A stretch of DNA of 52,333 bases, from positions 1 through 52,333 of the forward strand of contig CALFVF010000015.1 in the NCBI GenBank assembly GCA_937928735.1, written 5' to 3'. The number at the start of each line of letters is the position of its first letter. Positions within the stretch are counted from its first letter, which is position 1. The notes beneath the pieces were generated by a model, which worked only from the letters and a program-made list of their open reading frames with translations, was not told the origin of the DNA and did no database searches. Source of the DNA: an uncultured Verrucomicrobiales bacterium. GTDB lineage: Bacteria; Verrucomicrobiota; Verrucomicrobiia; Verrucomicrobiales; Akkermansiaceae. Position numbers and translations under genes: made by a program. Below, one piece after another: positions 33,894 to 42,949 of this stretch.

Positions 33894-36809
33894 CTAGCGC
33901 TCTTCTACTGCCAAGCGGTAAAACCGCATAGGTTCAGTGGTTGGGATTTGGACAGAGAAAATCACTTGACCATTGCCAGCGGCTGCTGATGAGACGGCCT
34001 GCTCTTGAGGTATTTCCTGCCAAGTTCCCGTCGAGAGGTCGGTGGAAGTCATAATTGAGACTGAAACCGCGTCAGCATTCACAATACGATTAAAGTTCAG
34101 ATTGAGATTATTATCCACATCTCTCGTAAAGCCAAAGGAAGGGATTGATGCTCCAAATGCGTATTCGAGTAAGCCATCGGGACTATTGTCGACGAGTGGC
34201 AGAGAGTCATTGGTAGAGGGATTACCACCTTCTAGAGAACTGATTCTCCAAGCACTAGCAAGGTTAGGATCGTCATTTCCAGGGGCGATTCTTACAAGGC
34301 TGCGTCCGTCTCCATCAGCGAGTTCTGGCCACGGTGCACTATCATCGTAGGTGAAGGACTCAATAGTGTCTCCAGATGCATTAGCGAGCGCGAGGGTCTC
34401 ACCGCCATTGCTAAGAGCACCTGTGTACTGGGTGTTATTGAGGGTAATATATTCGCCAGCAGCAAGAATGGTGTTAGGTGGGAATGTGTAGTTAATACCG
34501 TCAGTGAAGCTCACACCACTAATGTCTATGTCTGAATCTCCGAAATTGGTGAGTTCAATAAATTCAGCGTCTTCTGAGGGGCCGACAGGATTATAGAAAA
34601 TCTCTGAAATAGCTAGTGTGGTGACTGGTATGAAAGTAGCGGTGATGTTAGAGGCGCTTGTGAGGCTGACCTCGACATAGGCATTGCCTTGTTCTGCGGC
34701 GGGGACATCACCTTGCCAGCCAGCAAACTGGTACCCGGGCTTGGGAAGAGCTTCTAGTCGGAGAGGTAGGTCGCTGAAGTAGCGGCCTTGTTCGCGGCCT
34801 GCGCTGACTTTATAACCTTGGATGGCGACATCACCCATGGCTGTGTTTTCACTGCGGATATCTGCATCTAGGATTGTGAAATTATGTGTCGCTGCGAGAG
34901 CGTCAAGTGAGCCGGTGAGGCGAGCAGTGACGAAGTTTTTCGCAAAGTCAATTTCACCCTCCCACTCATCGATGTCAGCGACTACGAGAGAGGAGCGGGA
35001 CGTTGTGAATGTAGAGGCTGGGTCGACTCTTTGATCTAGATAGAGCTGAATTGTTCGAGGCATTTCGCCACGTATTTCTGCCGCTGTTTGATCAATCATC
35101 CCAATGACTCGCTCAGGGTAGGCGAAGAGATGGAGAAATGCTGCGGCTGACTGAGCGGCATCATGCCAGAATCTGGTATTCTCACCGTCCATGGGGAAAT
35201 TGTCTGCGCCACGTTCCCAGCCGATTTCTGACCAAACATCTGGTAAAGAACTATCACGAATCCCAAAGATAAAGTCATAGTCATGGAGGCTGGTTCTCTG
35301 TACTTGGCCAGGCTCGTCTGAAGTCCAGTAGACGCTTTCCTCAAAAGCATTGAAGGCATCACGCAGTAGGCCATCGAGAATAGCTTCATCCATGCGAAGG
35401 ATGCTGTTTGCCCTCACGATAGCGTCAGGGCTATTGCGGTCTGGGAGAGTTGCGGCGCGTCGATACGGTACGCTGGGAGCGCGTGTTAGACTTACGCTGT
35501 CGAGAACTTTTTCTAGTGATTTAGGGAAATCGAAGTATTGCTCAACAAATGCTCGGTCATCATCTTCACGAATGTTAATGTGACCTGCATAGTTTCCATT
35601 CACGTAGGCGACTGCTGGACGAAAACCTTCATGTTCGGCGTCCACTAGGTTATCCTCGCTGATGAGTCGAGAGATAATACCGTCTCTCATGCGCATCTGG
35701 CTAAAGTCTTGGCTGGCACCGCGCAGAAGAATCTGCTCGAAGCGATCCGCTGATTTTTCTGGGAAAAACCTATGGGGCAGGTTGTCTCGACCAAGTCGGC
35801 TACTCGCTTCTATTTTACCATTGAATAAAGGTCTGACGCGGCTGGTTCTCCCGCTGGGGCGAAACTCTGCGTACTGACTGACAGGGAGAGATCCGTCTGT
35901 TTCTATGAAATCAAAGCGCACTCGACCGTCAAAGATAAAATTGTTATAGAGCCTTACAGGTGCTTCGTTGAATTCATCTGCCGTGATAATGACGACAGGG
36001 AGGGTGTGATCAACATCAGTGAAGATAAAGCTCCGAGAGGCAATGTCACTGACAAGACCCGTGGAGCTCTCTATGGCGATAGATTTAAGGACAGTTGTTT
36101 GATTGATCGGGATAGCACCCGTGTATATCTCAGAGCTCTCAGTAGGCTCTGAGTCATCTGTCGTGAAGTGGATGACAGTATCTGGCTCTGCACTGAGTGT
36201 GACAGTGAGATTAGTCCCTGTGGGGAAAAGGCCAGATTCTAAGTCCGTCTGTGGGCGCCTAACGAGAGCGTTGATCGCATTATTATCGTCATTGGCATTG
36301 CCGATGGTGACATTTGTAAAGAAGGCGTAACTGCCATCATCATCGAGGCGACCGTAGGAAATATCGCCTCTTGTTCTTGGGTAGGCCAGCTCTTGAATGA
36401 GAGTGCCCGTAGGGTCAGAGAGAACCAGTGTCTCGCCAGCAGCATTTAATCTGAAGTTTGTCTGTAGGTCTTCATCGGCACAGTTCGCAATGATCGTTAA
36501 AAAGCCATTGGCAGGGATGACCGTGCCAACAGGGAAGCTCCACTTAGCAATGTCAGAGGGATCATCTGAGAGCTGGTAACTACTGAGGTCAATAGCTTGG
36601 TCACTGAGGTTGCGAAGCTCAATGAGGTCTGGGGTCTCTAGGTTGATCGTCTCAGTCTCAATGTTGCTGGCTAGGACTTCATTGATGACGAGCTCATTGG
36701 AGGTGATTTGTGCTTGTAGGCTAGTAGCAGTGCTGAGGCTTAGGAGGGCTAGAAAGTTGAGAGAATTCAGAGAGGACGAGATTCTGTGGAATGTAGAGCT
36801 CTGTAACAT
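33894..36809 (-). CDS. Large secreted lamin-tail/CotH-type protein (copy B)
   Basis: A 971-residue paralogue of the 30503-33493 protein, in inverted orientation. Domain order is the same: signal peptide (about 1-33, ending ATSLQAQ), lamin-tail (DLIELRNLSDQAIDLSSYQLSD), chitobiase-type beta domain (GTNLTVTLSAEPDTVIHFTTDDSEP), CotH-like (PAVAYVNGNYAGHINIREDDDRAF), FAGWQGDVP strand, second lamin-tail (SEIFYNPVGPSEDAEFIEL) and C-terminal module (GLLEYAFGASIP to RFYRLAVEER). By eye about half or more of the residues agree with copy A, with identical blocks such as GDVAIQGYKV/GDVSVQGYKV. The same aspartate replaces lysine in the IRED segment. The inverted-duplicate layout implies a local duplication followed by divergence. 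Confidence 0.75.
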   Translation of the reverse strand: MLQSSTFHRISSSLNSLNFLALLSLSTATSLQAQITSNELVINEVLASNIETETINLETPDLIELRNLSDQAIDLSSYQLSDDPSDIAKWSFPVGTVIPANGFLTIIANCADEDLQTNFRLNAAGETLVLSDPTGTLIQELAYPRTRGDISYGRLDDDGSYAFFTNVTIGNANDDNNAINALVRRPQTDLESGLFPTGTNLTVTLSAEPDTVIHFTTDDSEPTESSEIYTGAIPINQTTVLKSIAIESSTGLVSDIASRSFIFTDVDHTLPVVIITADEFNEAPVRLYNNFIFDGRVRFDFIETDGSLPVSQYAEFRPSGRTSRVRPLFNGKIEASSRLGRDNLPHRFFPEKSADRFEQILLRGASQDFSQMRMRDGIISRLISEDNLVDAEHEGFRPAVAYVNGNYAGHINIREDDDRAFVEQYFDFPKSLEKVLDSVSLTRAPSVPYRRAATLPDRNSPDAIVRANSILRMDEAILDGLLRDAFNAFEESVYWTSDEPGQVQRTSLHDYDFIFGIRDSSLPDVWSEIGWERGADNFPMDGENTRFWHDAAQSAAAFLHLFAYPERVIGMIDQTAAEIRGEMPRTIQLYLDQRVDPASTFTTSRSSLVVADIDEWEGEIDFAKNFVTARLTGSLDALAATHNFTILDADIRSENTAMGDVAIQGYKVSAGREQGRYFSDLPLRLEALPKPGYQFAGWQGDVPAAEQGNAYVEVSLTSASNITATFIPVTTLAISEIFYNPVGPSEDAEFIELTNFGDSDIDISGVSFTDGINYTFPPNTILAAGEYITLNNTQYTGALSNGGETLALANASGDTIESFTYDDSAPWPELADGDGRSLVRIAPGNDDPNLASAWRISSLEGGNPSTNDSLPLVDNSPDGLLEYAFGASIPSFGFTRDVDNNLNLNFNRIVNADAVSVSIMTSTDLSTGTWQEIPQEQAVSSAAAGNGQVIFSVQIPTTEPMRFYRLAVEER

Positions 36810-37189
36810 AGGATGAAGCTAGTTGGACTTTAAGTTTAGACTGTTTCGTGACTATTTCTTAAAGGGGAAGGGTAACCAGTGGGAGGAAACTAAAAGGAAA
36901 TTATTTCATGATATCATGGCATTAGCAATCAAATAGCTCAGCTAGATTCCATTTATAAAATCATGAAATTGAGCAGAGCCCTCGAATGACCATGAGAATG
37001 GTCATAGAAAAGACCTGCTGAGTTTATCACAAATTCGGATAATTTATTTGAAATTTTAGAGGGAAGTAAGACGAATTTTGAAGATTTGAATCATAATTTA
37101 GGTTCAATTTCTTTCCGTTTGACGTCTTTATTGAAACATGAATATCTTTCATGATCTCTTCATTTGTTATCTAACTAAACCTATATAAA
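36810..37189. other. Divergent intergenic region with palindromes, 380 bp
   Basis: AT-rich region between copy B (minus) and the beta-helix gene (plus). It holds the perfect 12-bp palindrome CATGATATCATG (36907-36918); the perfect 8-bp hairpin ATGACCAT-GAGA-ATGGTCAT (36986-37005); and CATGAA/TTCATG (37137-37153) overlapping a possible promoter TTGACG-18-TATCTT about 40 bases before the plus-strand gene. The sequence TCATG recurs several times. No coding region is seen. Confidence 0.5.
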
Positions 37190-38221
37190 ATGTATCTTAA
37201 TATTCTATCACGAAATGTAGTAAAGGCGGCACTTGGTGCGGCTTTTGTCTGTTCTTCCTTTGTCAGTGCACAAATTGATCAAGTGATCAGAACAAATTCT
37301 CCAGAAGAATTTAACAATGCCATGCGTGTGGCTAACGCCGAAGGTGGGGGGACAATCACCATTGATATACCGCGCGGGGAGGAGAATGAGTTTCTCTTTG
37401 TGAATCGTCCACCAGCTTTTCAGGGGAATAATAACAATACCTTAACGATTACAGCGGTGCGCTCCGTGACATTTAATGGAATGGGAGAGAGCAATATTTT
37501 ACAAATCAGAGGGCGTGACAATAGGCTCAATGTCACGGGTGTTACCTTCCGTAATGGTAATTCCCAAGGTGGAAACCCACGCCAAGGTGGAGGCATAGGT
37601 ACGAGAGATACAAACACCAATAACTTTATTAATGTTCGTAACTGCCGCTTCATTGACTGTATCACAACGAGAACAGCAGCAGGAGGAGGTGGAGGGGGGA
37701 TTCGCTGCCGTATCGGGAATAGGCTTGATGTACGGGGCTCTGATTTCATTCGTTGTACAGCCACGACAGGAGGAGGTATAGCGGTGACAAATTCTAACAC
37801 CGTTGTGCGTCAGTGTCGATTTATCCGCTGTGAGTCCACAGGGGCTCTAGATGGTGTGAATAATGGAATGAGACAGCTCAATGCCAATGGTGCTGCTGTG
37901 CGTATAGACTCTCCATCTGAGACAGCCACTCGCACCATTGTGGTGAGTGGCTGTGAATTCCGCGCTAATGTGCGTGCAGAGAGCGTGACCCGAGGTGGTG
38001 TAGCACTCAATATCTTTAGCTCTATGGCACCACCTAGTGGTGTGGCTTATGCGCGGGTGAATAATAATGAATTTATCCGAAATGTAGGCAATGGGCCAAC
38101 AGCTCGTATTTTTGTCACAAGAGCGATCGGACCACAGGATGTATCTTTCATGAATAATACATTTACAGATAATGATACGACAATGGATACGAGTAACGCG
38201 AATGTAAATCTCATTCAGTAA
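37190..38221 (+). CDS. Secreted right-handed beta-helix protein
   Basis: A 343-residue protein with a signal peptide (about 1-27, ending SSFVSAQ). The body is built of short asparagine-rich, cysteine-containing coils of the parallel beta-helix type: VTFNGMGESNILQIRG, LNVTGVTFRNGNSQGG, INVRNCRFIDC, LDVRGSDFIRC, TVVRQCRFIRC, IVVSGCEFRANV, ARVNNNEFIRNVG and VSFMNNTFTDND. This is the pectate-lyase/chlamydial-polymorphic-protein fold, common in polysaccharide lyases, epimerases and surface adhesins. No catalytic arrangement can be pointed to. The conserved RNCRFIDC pattern suggests stacked cysteines inside the helix. It ends in front of a strong terminator. Confidence 0.7.
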   Translation: MYLNILSRNVVKAALGAAFVCSSFVSAQIDQVIRTNSPEEFNNAMRVANAEGGGTITIDIPRGEENEFLFVNRPPAFQGNNNNTLTITAVRSVTFNGMGESNILQIRGRDNRLNVTGVTFRNGNSQGGNPRQGGGIGTRDTNTNNFINVRNCRFIDCITTRTAAGGGGGGIRCRIGNRLDVRGSDFIRCTATTGGGIAVTNSNTVVRQCRFIRCESTGALDGVNNGMRQLNANGAAVRIDSPSETATRTIVVSGCEFRANVRAESVTRGGVALNIFSSMAPPSGVAYARVNNNEFIRNVGNGPTARIFVTRAIGPQDVSFMNNTFTDNDTTMDTSNANVNLIQ

Positions 38222-38251
38222 AACAATTACTTTCAATAAATAATATAAGAT

Positions 38252-38289
38252 AGCCTAGTGGAGATGTAGTTTCTGCTAGGCTTTTTTTT
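38252..38289 (+). terminator. Rho-independent terminator abutting the next start codon
   Basis: AGCCTAG (38252-38258) pairs with CTAGGCT (38276-38282) around a 17-base loop, followed by eight T (38282-38289). It begins 31 bases after the beta-helix gene stop. Only 3 bases separate the T-run from the ATG (38293) of the next gene. Confidence 0.85.
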
Positions 38290-38292
38290 ACG

Positions 38293-39270
38293 ATGAAAAA
38301 AATCTGGAGCACACTTGTTCTTCTTATTTTATTGGCTGTGGGTTTCTTTGTGTCTCAGGGCAGAGAGGAAACAGGGCAGAACGGGAGAAAAAGCCAAGAA
38401 GCCAACACGAAAGGGGGTGGTGAAGCCTCTGTGGCAAAGCGCAGTGCTCGTCTCGCAAGACAACCTCTGACCCTAGAATGGATGACAAAACAATTCGAGA
38501 GCGCGGAGAGCCTAGAAGAACTAACCACGCTGCTGGATCGATACTACAGTCTGGATGAAAACCTAACCTTAGAGGCCTGGGCTGAGTTTGACTCGCCTCT
38601 CTATCAGAATCGAGAGACAGCACTTAGCCTACACTTATCGAATCTTATTAGTAAGAAATACCCCCCTCTGGAAGCCATCAGGACACTGGAGGGGATAAAG
38701 GCGAAAAAACCTGAGCACTACCTCCATGTAGGGCGCTATACGCTACAAAGCTATTCAGGGGATGAGCAGGTGCAGGATATAGTGGAGTTTCTAAACACAA
38801 AGGATCACAGGGAGCTATCTCAAGAATCAGCACTCTCTATTGGTATGAATGCTGGTATTAATAAGCCTGAGGAATACACACAATATCTTGATCGTATTCA
38901 AGATGATAGAGTAAAAAATTCTTTGTTAGAAGGGTTGCTCTCAACGTGGGTGCAGGCGAATCCAGATGCAGTAGCCGAATATATTAATACTGTCGAGCAA
39001 ACCCCAGAGCTAGAAGCCTCGATCGCTGAGATAGCAGAAACAACCTCAGCGGTGGATCCAGCCATTGCGATGGGATGGGCGGAGTCGATACAGAATAATG
39101 ATTTAAAAAACCAAACAATCTACACAGTAGCCAGCCACTGGGCGCTTGAGACGAATGCGCATGAGATCGAAAAATACACACAGTGGAAAGCAACTTTAAG
39201 AGATCCTAGCCTCATTCAGCGGTTAGAAGACACCGAAAAAAATATCAGAGAGAGCAGACACAAGCCGTGA
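38293..39270 (+). CDS. Unknown exported helical-repeat protein
   Basis: A 325-residue protein with an N-terminal hydrophobic segment (MKKIWSTLVLLILLAVGFFV) that acts as signal or anchor, then a charged linker to about residue 50. The remainder is all-helical, with the short repeat type often seen in Verrucomicrobiota: WVQANPDAVAEYINTV, SAVDPAIAMGWAESIQN, ASHWALETNAHEIEKY (DPxxAxxWxxxL). These resemble TPR/HEAT solenoids and suggest a protein-binding role. The start cannot be moved far: the T-run of a terminator lies directly before it, so the usual place of a ribosome-binding site is taken up by T residues. Function unknown. Confidence 0.6.
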   Translation: MKKIWSTLVLLILLAVGFFVSQGREETGQNGRKSQEANTKGGGEASVAKRSARLARQPLTLEWMTKQFESAESLEELTTLLDRYYSLDENLTLEAWAEFDSPLYQNRETALSLHLSNLISKKYPPLEAIRTLEGIKAKKPEHYLHVGRYTLQSYSGDEQVQDIVEFLNTKDHRELSQESALSIGMNAGINKPEEYTQYLDRIQDDRVKNSLLEGLLSTWVQANPDAVAEYINTVEQTPELEASIAEIAETTSAVDPAIAMGWAESIQNNDLKNQTIYTVASHWALETNAHEIEKYTQWKATLRDPSLIQRLEDTEKNIRESRHKP

Positions 39271-39329
39271 TTATAATATGCATTATGGTTTCTCATGGGA
39301 TCACTCAGTGACTGTGGTATCATGGTGCT

Positions 39330-39962
39330 ATGGATATCTTAAACATGCTTGGGGTCGCTCTGGGCCTAGGAGCTCTGGCAGGGATTAATCTCTACATGAC
39401 AGTCTTTGTCACAGGCCTAGCTCTTAAAATGGGATGGCTGAGCCTCTCTGAAGCTTACATAGATCTCAGTGTTTTAGAGAATCCCTGGATACTGGGTGTC
39501 TCTGGTACATTATTTGTGATCGAGGCATTTGCCGATAAAGTACCATGGGTGGATTCTACCTGGGACATGGTGCACACAGTGATTCGCCCCCTTGGTGGAA
39601 CAGTCTTGGCGATGGCGGCCCTCGGGCAGATTGATCCAGTCGCTTCTGTCATTGGAGGGTTACTGTGTGGAGGAGCATCACTGGTCACACATACCGCAAA
39701 AGCAGGGACGAGAATGATGCTAAACACCTCCCCCGAACCAGTGACTAATATCGCGATGAGTACAGCAGAAGATATCTTTGTCCTAGGTGGTCTCGGCTTA
39801 GTGGCCTATTACCCTAGTGTGGCCTTAGTGGTCTTCCTCTGCGTTGTCGTCGGAGCCCTCTACATGATTCGCAAGACATCTCGTTTTATCGGAATGCTTT
39901 GGAAACGATTTCGGAATAGAAGTCATGACAGTAGTGAGCAGAGTGTATCCACGGGAAACTAA
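39330..39962 (+). CDS. DUF4126 membrane protein
   Basis: A 210-residue integral membrane protein of the DUF4126 family, function unknown. Recognisable text is LGLGALAGINLYMTVFVTGLA at the N-terminus, FVIEAFADKVPWVDSTWDMVHTVIRPLGG in the middle, and GGASLVTHTAKAGTRMMLN and EPVTNIAMSTAEDI after it. About five to six hydrophobic helices can be counted, and the last 25 residues are basic then polar. The DKVPWVDSxWD segment is the conserved family core. It is on its own unit, 59 bases after the helical-repeat gene, and convergent with the next gene. Confidence 0.8.
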   Translation: MDILNMLGVALGLGALAGINLYMTVFVTGLALKMGWLSLSEAYIDLSVLENPWILGVSGTLFVIEAFADKVPWVDSTWDMVHTVIRPLGGTVLAMAALGQIDPVASVIGGLLCGGASLVTHTAKAGTRMMLNTSPEPVTNIAMSTAEDIFVLGGLGLVAYYPSVALVVFLCVVVGALYMIRKTSRFIGMLWKRFRNRSHDSSEQSVSTGN

Positions 39963-40007
39963 TGCATTGTCCGCTTCATTTTCGTGGAGAAACACAGGAA
40001 AGCCGAC

Positions 40008-40268
40008 TTAGTGTCTTCTGGATTGCTGACCTCTTTTTTTGAGACAAAGCCCGATGGCTAAACCAGTTAAACCCAGAGATATGACCATACCTGGGAAAAA
40101 TATCGGCTCTCCCATATCACCAAGAATGAGAGTGGATCCGAAAAGTGCCACTGTCGGAATAAAGCAGCCACCAGTCAGACAACCTATGACGGGGGCTTTG
40201 TTATAGTTTGGCCTTTTCTTGATGATGGGTTGATTCTCGGACTCTGGCGGGGTGTATGGATCAGCCAT
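40008..40268 (-). CDS. Small two-helix membrane protein
   Basis: An 86-residue protein of unknown function. The start is set at ATG 40268 (MADPYTPPESENQP); the frame is open for 19 codons upstream but the proline-rich start is typical of small inner-membrane proteins. After a polar head of about 28 residues come two hydrophobic segments (VIGCLTGGCFIPTVALFGSTLIL and FFPGMVISLGLTGLAIGLCL) and a basic tail KKRGQQSRRH. It lies 64 bases downstream of the gene at 40333-41724 and could be read from the same transcript. No family recognised. Confidence 0.5.
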   Translation of the reverse strand: MADPYTPPESENQPIIKKRPNYNKAPVIGCLTGGCFIPTVALFGSTLILGDMGEPIFFPGMVISLGLTGLAIGLCLKKRGQQSRRH

Positions 40269-40332
40269 GCAGTAAAGTGAATGAACTTGTCGAAGGAAAA
40301 TTAGGCTTATGTATCTAATCCACAATAGAGGA

Positions 40333-41724
40333 TTATTCCGTTTTTAGTATGAAGCGTATATGGGCAGCGATTTGCTCATTTCGTTTAGGGTTATTCTCGT
40401 ATAATCTAGAGACCTTGGTATTTATACTTTCACGGAGTTGTAAAGGGAGTGTCTCGTATATAGATAATTTGCCTCTGATGGTTTTAATGATAGACTTGCG
40501 CAGTTCTGGTTCGGGATTTGAGAGCAGGGCGGTAAGGCCTTCGTCGACAAAGATCCAAAAAGATTTTTTCACAAGTAAATTGAAGAAGCTAACAGAACCT
40601 TGTGGTGAGCTGTTTTCAAAGATTGAACGTAAAGCCATGATTTCTTCGACAGATAGAAGACTTGGTAGCAGTGGAAGCAAGGTTGCTCGAAATTTTCGGT
40701 TCTGACTGAGCAGTGTAGATATTTCTAATTCTTTGAGTCGTTCGGGTGCAGTGCGTATTAATGCGCGAAGGCAGTTATATTGGGTGTTGATAGATTGAGA
40801 GTGAATTCCTTCGAGAAAATGCTCAGTATCTTCGGCGCGAGCATAGTCTGAAATATAGAAGAATTCGTCTCCATTCATAGACAGGTACATCGTGTAGGCG
40901 TCACTGCTATAGCTACTCTTTAGATGAAATTGGCCTAATTCCCGTAGGCTTCGGCTTGGATGGAGAGCTAATTGTATGAGCTCCTCTTTATCTGGTATCA
41001 CGCCTGATTTTAATAGCGAATAGATGAACCGTCGGCGAACGAAGTTGGACTTATCTTTACGGAAGTGTATCTTCTCGTTTTCGTTGATTTCAGAAAACTC
41101 AAATTGGCTAAGAAGGAGTAATCGGTTAAACGGTTCGGGGTCTTTTAGTATCCATGGACGTAGGTGCTCGTCATGAGCTAGAGATAGAGAAAAAAGAAAT
41201 CTCCGAAACATGGGAATGAATTCGAAGAACTGTCTTGGATTCATAGCTCTCGTTCTGGCAAGTAAGTCACGTTTAATTTCGTGAATGCTGTCGTCGTCTT
41301 TTAGCTTCTCCTTGCGTGAAAGATAGAGAATTAAGCGTTGATTTGCTTTGATTTCCTTTAGAGTGAGTGTGTGGAAGTGTGCAATGACCCATGCTCTTGC
41401 AATAGCTTGTACTTGGGGTACCCAATCAGAGAGTCGAAGCAGAATACGGTTCTCATCTCCAGAGACGCGATTGTTGATAAGTGACTGGAGGCATTTTTCG
41501 CGTGTGTAACCAGATTGGTCAATTGACCCAATCCAGTTTTCTAGTCGGATGTTTGAGCTGTTGGATAGGGTTTCTTTGTGACTACCTTGCCAAGTTCGCT
41601 TTTCATAGTCGTCCCACAAGGATTCGAAGGTGAGTTCTTCTTGATGGGGAATGTATGGCTGACTGATTTCCGAGATCTGAGTCTGTTGGGTTTTAGTGAG
41701 AAATTTTTTTAATTTCTGAAACAT
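40333..41724 (-). CDS. Unknown HEAT-like helical protein
   Basis: A 463-residue protein, apparently cytoplasmic with no signal peptide or membrane segment. The segment ILLRLSDWVPQVQAIARAWV (about 98-117), followed by a long series of amphipathic helices (LRPWILKDPEPFNRLLLLS, NFVRRRFIYSLLKSGVIPDK, YNCLRALIRTAPERLKELE), recalls bacterial HEAT-type repeat proteins of unknown function. The basic and leucine-rich helices suggest protein or nucleic acid binding. AT-richer than its neighbours. It begins 22 bases after the FGE-type gene on the same strand. Function unknown. Confidence 0.6.
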   Translation of the reverse strand: MFQKLKKFLTKTQQTQISEISQPYIPHQEELTFESLWDDYEKRTWQGSHKETLSNSSNIRLENWIGSIDQSGYTREKCLQSLINNRVSGDENRILLRLSDWVPQVQAIARAWVIAHFHTLTLKEIKANQRLILYLSRKEKLKDDDSIHEIKRDLLARTRAMNPRQFFEFIPMFRRFLFSLSLAHDEHLRPWILKDPEPFNRLLLLSQFEFSEINENEKIHFRKDKSNFVRRRFIYSLLKSGVIPDKEELIQLALHPSRSLRELGQFHLKSSYSSDAYTMYLSMNGDEFFYISDYARAEDTEHFLEGIHSQSINTQYNCLRALIRTAPERLKELEISTLLSQNRKFRATLLPLLPSLLSVEEIMALRSIFENSSPQGSVSFFNLLVKKSFWIFVDEGLTALLSNPEPELRKSIIKTIRGKLSIYETLPLQLRESINTKVSRLYENNPKRNEQIAAHIRFILKTE

Positions 41725-41746
41725 TGGGTTTATTATGATAAATTAT

Positions 41747-42892
41747 TTACTCCACATCCTTTACACAGCGGAATCCTGTGTGGTTGGTTGGTGAGAGGGC
41801 TTCTATGTAGTGTCTGGCCGCTGGGCGGTAGCGTAGGCAGTAGTCTGCGTGGCAGAGGAAGGAGCCGCCTCGGGAGACATTCATATACATGAGCTTGGGT
41901 GTGCCGCTGGGCGGCAGTGGGCAGGTGCCCGTGCGGTAGTAGTGCTGGACTTCCTGAATGGTGATCGGGTTCTCAGGGCCTGTGGGGTTGCGGTGTGGTG
42001 CCGCGGCAAATAGAGCGTAGTACCCTGGGTGGTAGTAGTCGCTGCAGAGTTCCCAAACATTGCCCGCCATGTCATAGAGGCCGTAGCCATTGGCTGGGAA
42101 TGAGCCCGCTGGTGCTGTGGAAGAGTAGCCATCTTCCTGGGTGTTCTCAGCGGGGAATTCACCTTGGAAGCAGTTAGCCAGCCACTTGCCCTCAGGGCGG
42201 CGTTCATTCCCCCAGGTGAACATACTGCGCTCTAGGCCTCCGCGTGCGGCGTATTCCCATTCTGCCTCCGTGGGGAGTCGCTTGCCTGCCCATTTGGCGT
42301 AGGCGCGCGCATCATCGATATTCACGCAGACAACGGGGTGATCCATGCGGTCTTTGATATCTGAGCCCTCGCCCTCGGGACTGCGCCAGCTAGCACCAGC
42401 TCGATAGGCCCACCACTGCCAGGGGTCATTGGTGCTTCTGGGGTTAAATGACTCTGGAGGTGGACTAAAGACTGTGGCGCCAGCGAGGAGCTGCTCGGCA
42501 GGAGCCTGGGGGAAAATGTCTTTGCTGAGTGGTTTTTCTGCAAAGGTGACGTAGCCTGTGGCTTCGACAAACTGGGTAAATTGCGCATTTGTCACCTCGT
42601 GCTGATCGATCCAGAAGCTGGAGATTTTCACGTTATGCACGGGTGCTTCCTCGGGGTAGGTGTCTCCGTTTCCTGGATCGAGTTCATTGCCGCGAGAGTA
42701 GGTGCCGCCCTTTAGATAGACCATGCCGTCTTTATTGGTGAGGTGGCTGAGTCCTGCTTGAGAGTCTTGGTTTTCTGGAGAGTCGGTGCCTGAGGGTTTC
42801 TCCTGACAGCTGCTGAGCAAGAGCGGGAAACATAGGGCGGGCAAAAGAGTAAGCAAGTGGGCTAGGTAGTGTGGGAATGGGATGAGTTTCAT
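41747..42892 (-). CDS. Formylglycine-generating enzyme-family lipoprotein
   Basis: A 381-residue protein of the FGE-sulfatase (SUMF1) fold. The start is ATG 42892 ([12 protein letters not shown]), giving a lipobox LLSSC. Catalytic-domain text is [66 protein letters not shown], and the end [25 protein letters not shown]. The two cysteines of [11 protein letters not shown] match the active-site pair of true FGE, which oxidises a sulfatase cysteine to formylglycine. Many family members lack them. An exported, lipid-anchored enzyme would act on sulfatases outside the cytoplasm, although other exported proteins could be substrates. No sulfatase gene is in the window. Confidence 0.75.
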   Translation of the reverse strand: MKLIPFPHYLAHLLTLLPALCFPLLLSSCQEKPSGTDSPENQDSQAGLSHLTNKDGMVYLKGGTYSRGNELDPGNGDTYPEEAPVHNVKISSFWIDQHEVTNAQFTQFVEATGYVTFAEKPLSKDIFPQAPAEQLLAGATVFSPPPESFNPRSTNDPWQWWAYRAGASWRSPEGEGSDIKDRMDHPVVCVNIDDARAYAKWAGKRLPTEAEWEYAARGGLERSMFTWGNERRPEGKWLANCFQGEFPAENTQEDGYSSTAPAGSFPANGYGLYDMAGNVWELCSDYYHPGYYALFAAAPHRNPTGPENPITIQEVQHYYRTGTCPLPPSGTPKLMYMNVSRGGSFLCHADYCLRYRPAARHYIEALSPTNHTGFRCVKDVE

Positions 42893-42949
42893 AATATTCT
42901 TGCTTGTATTAGCCATGTGAGATGGTTGGTTCCTTGCAGCGCGAACTCT

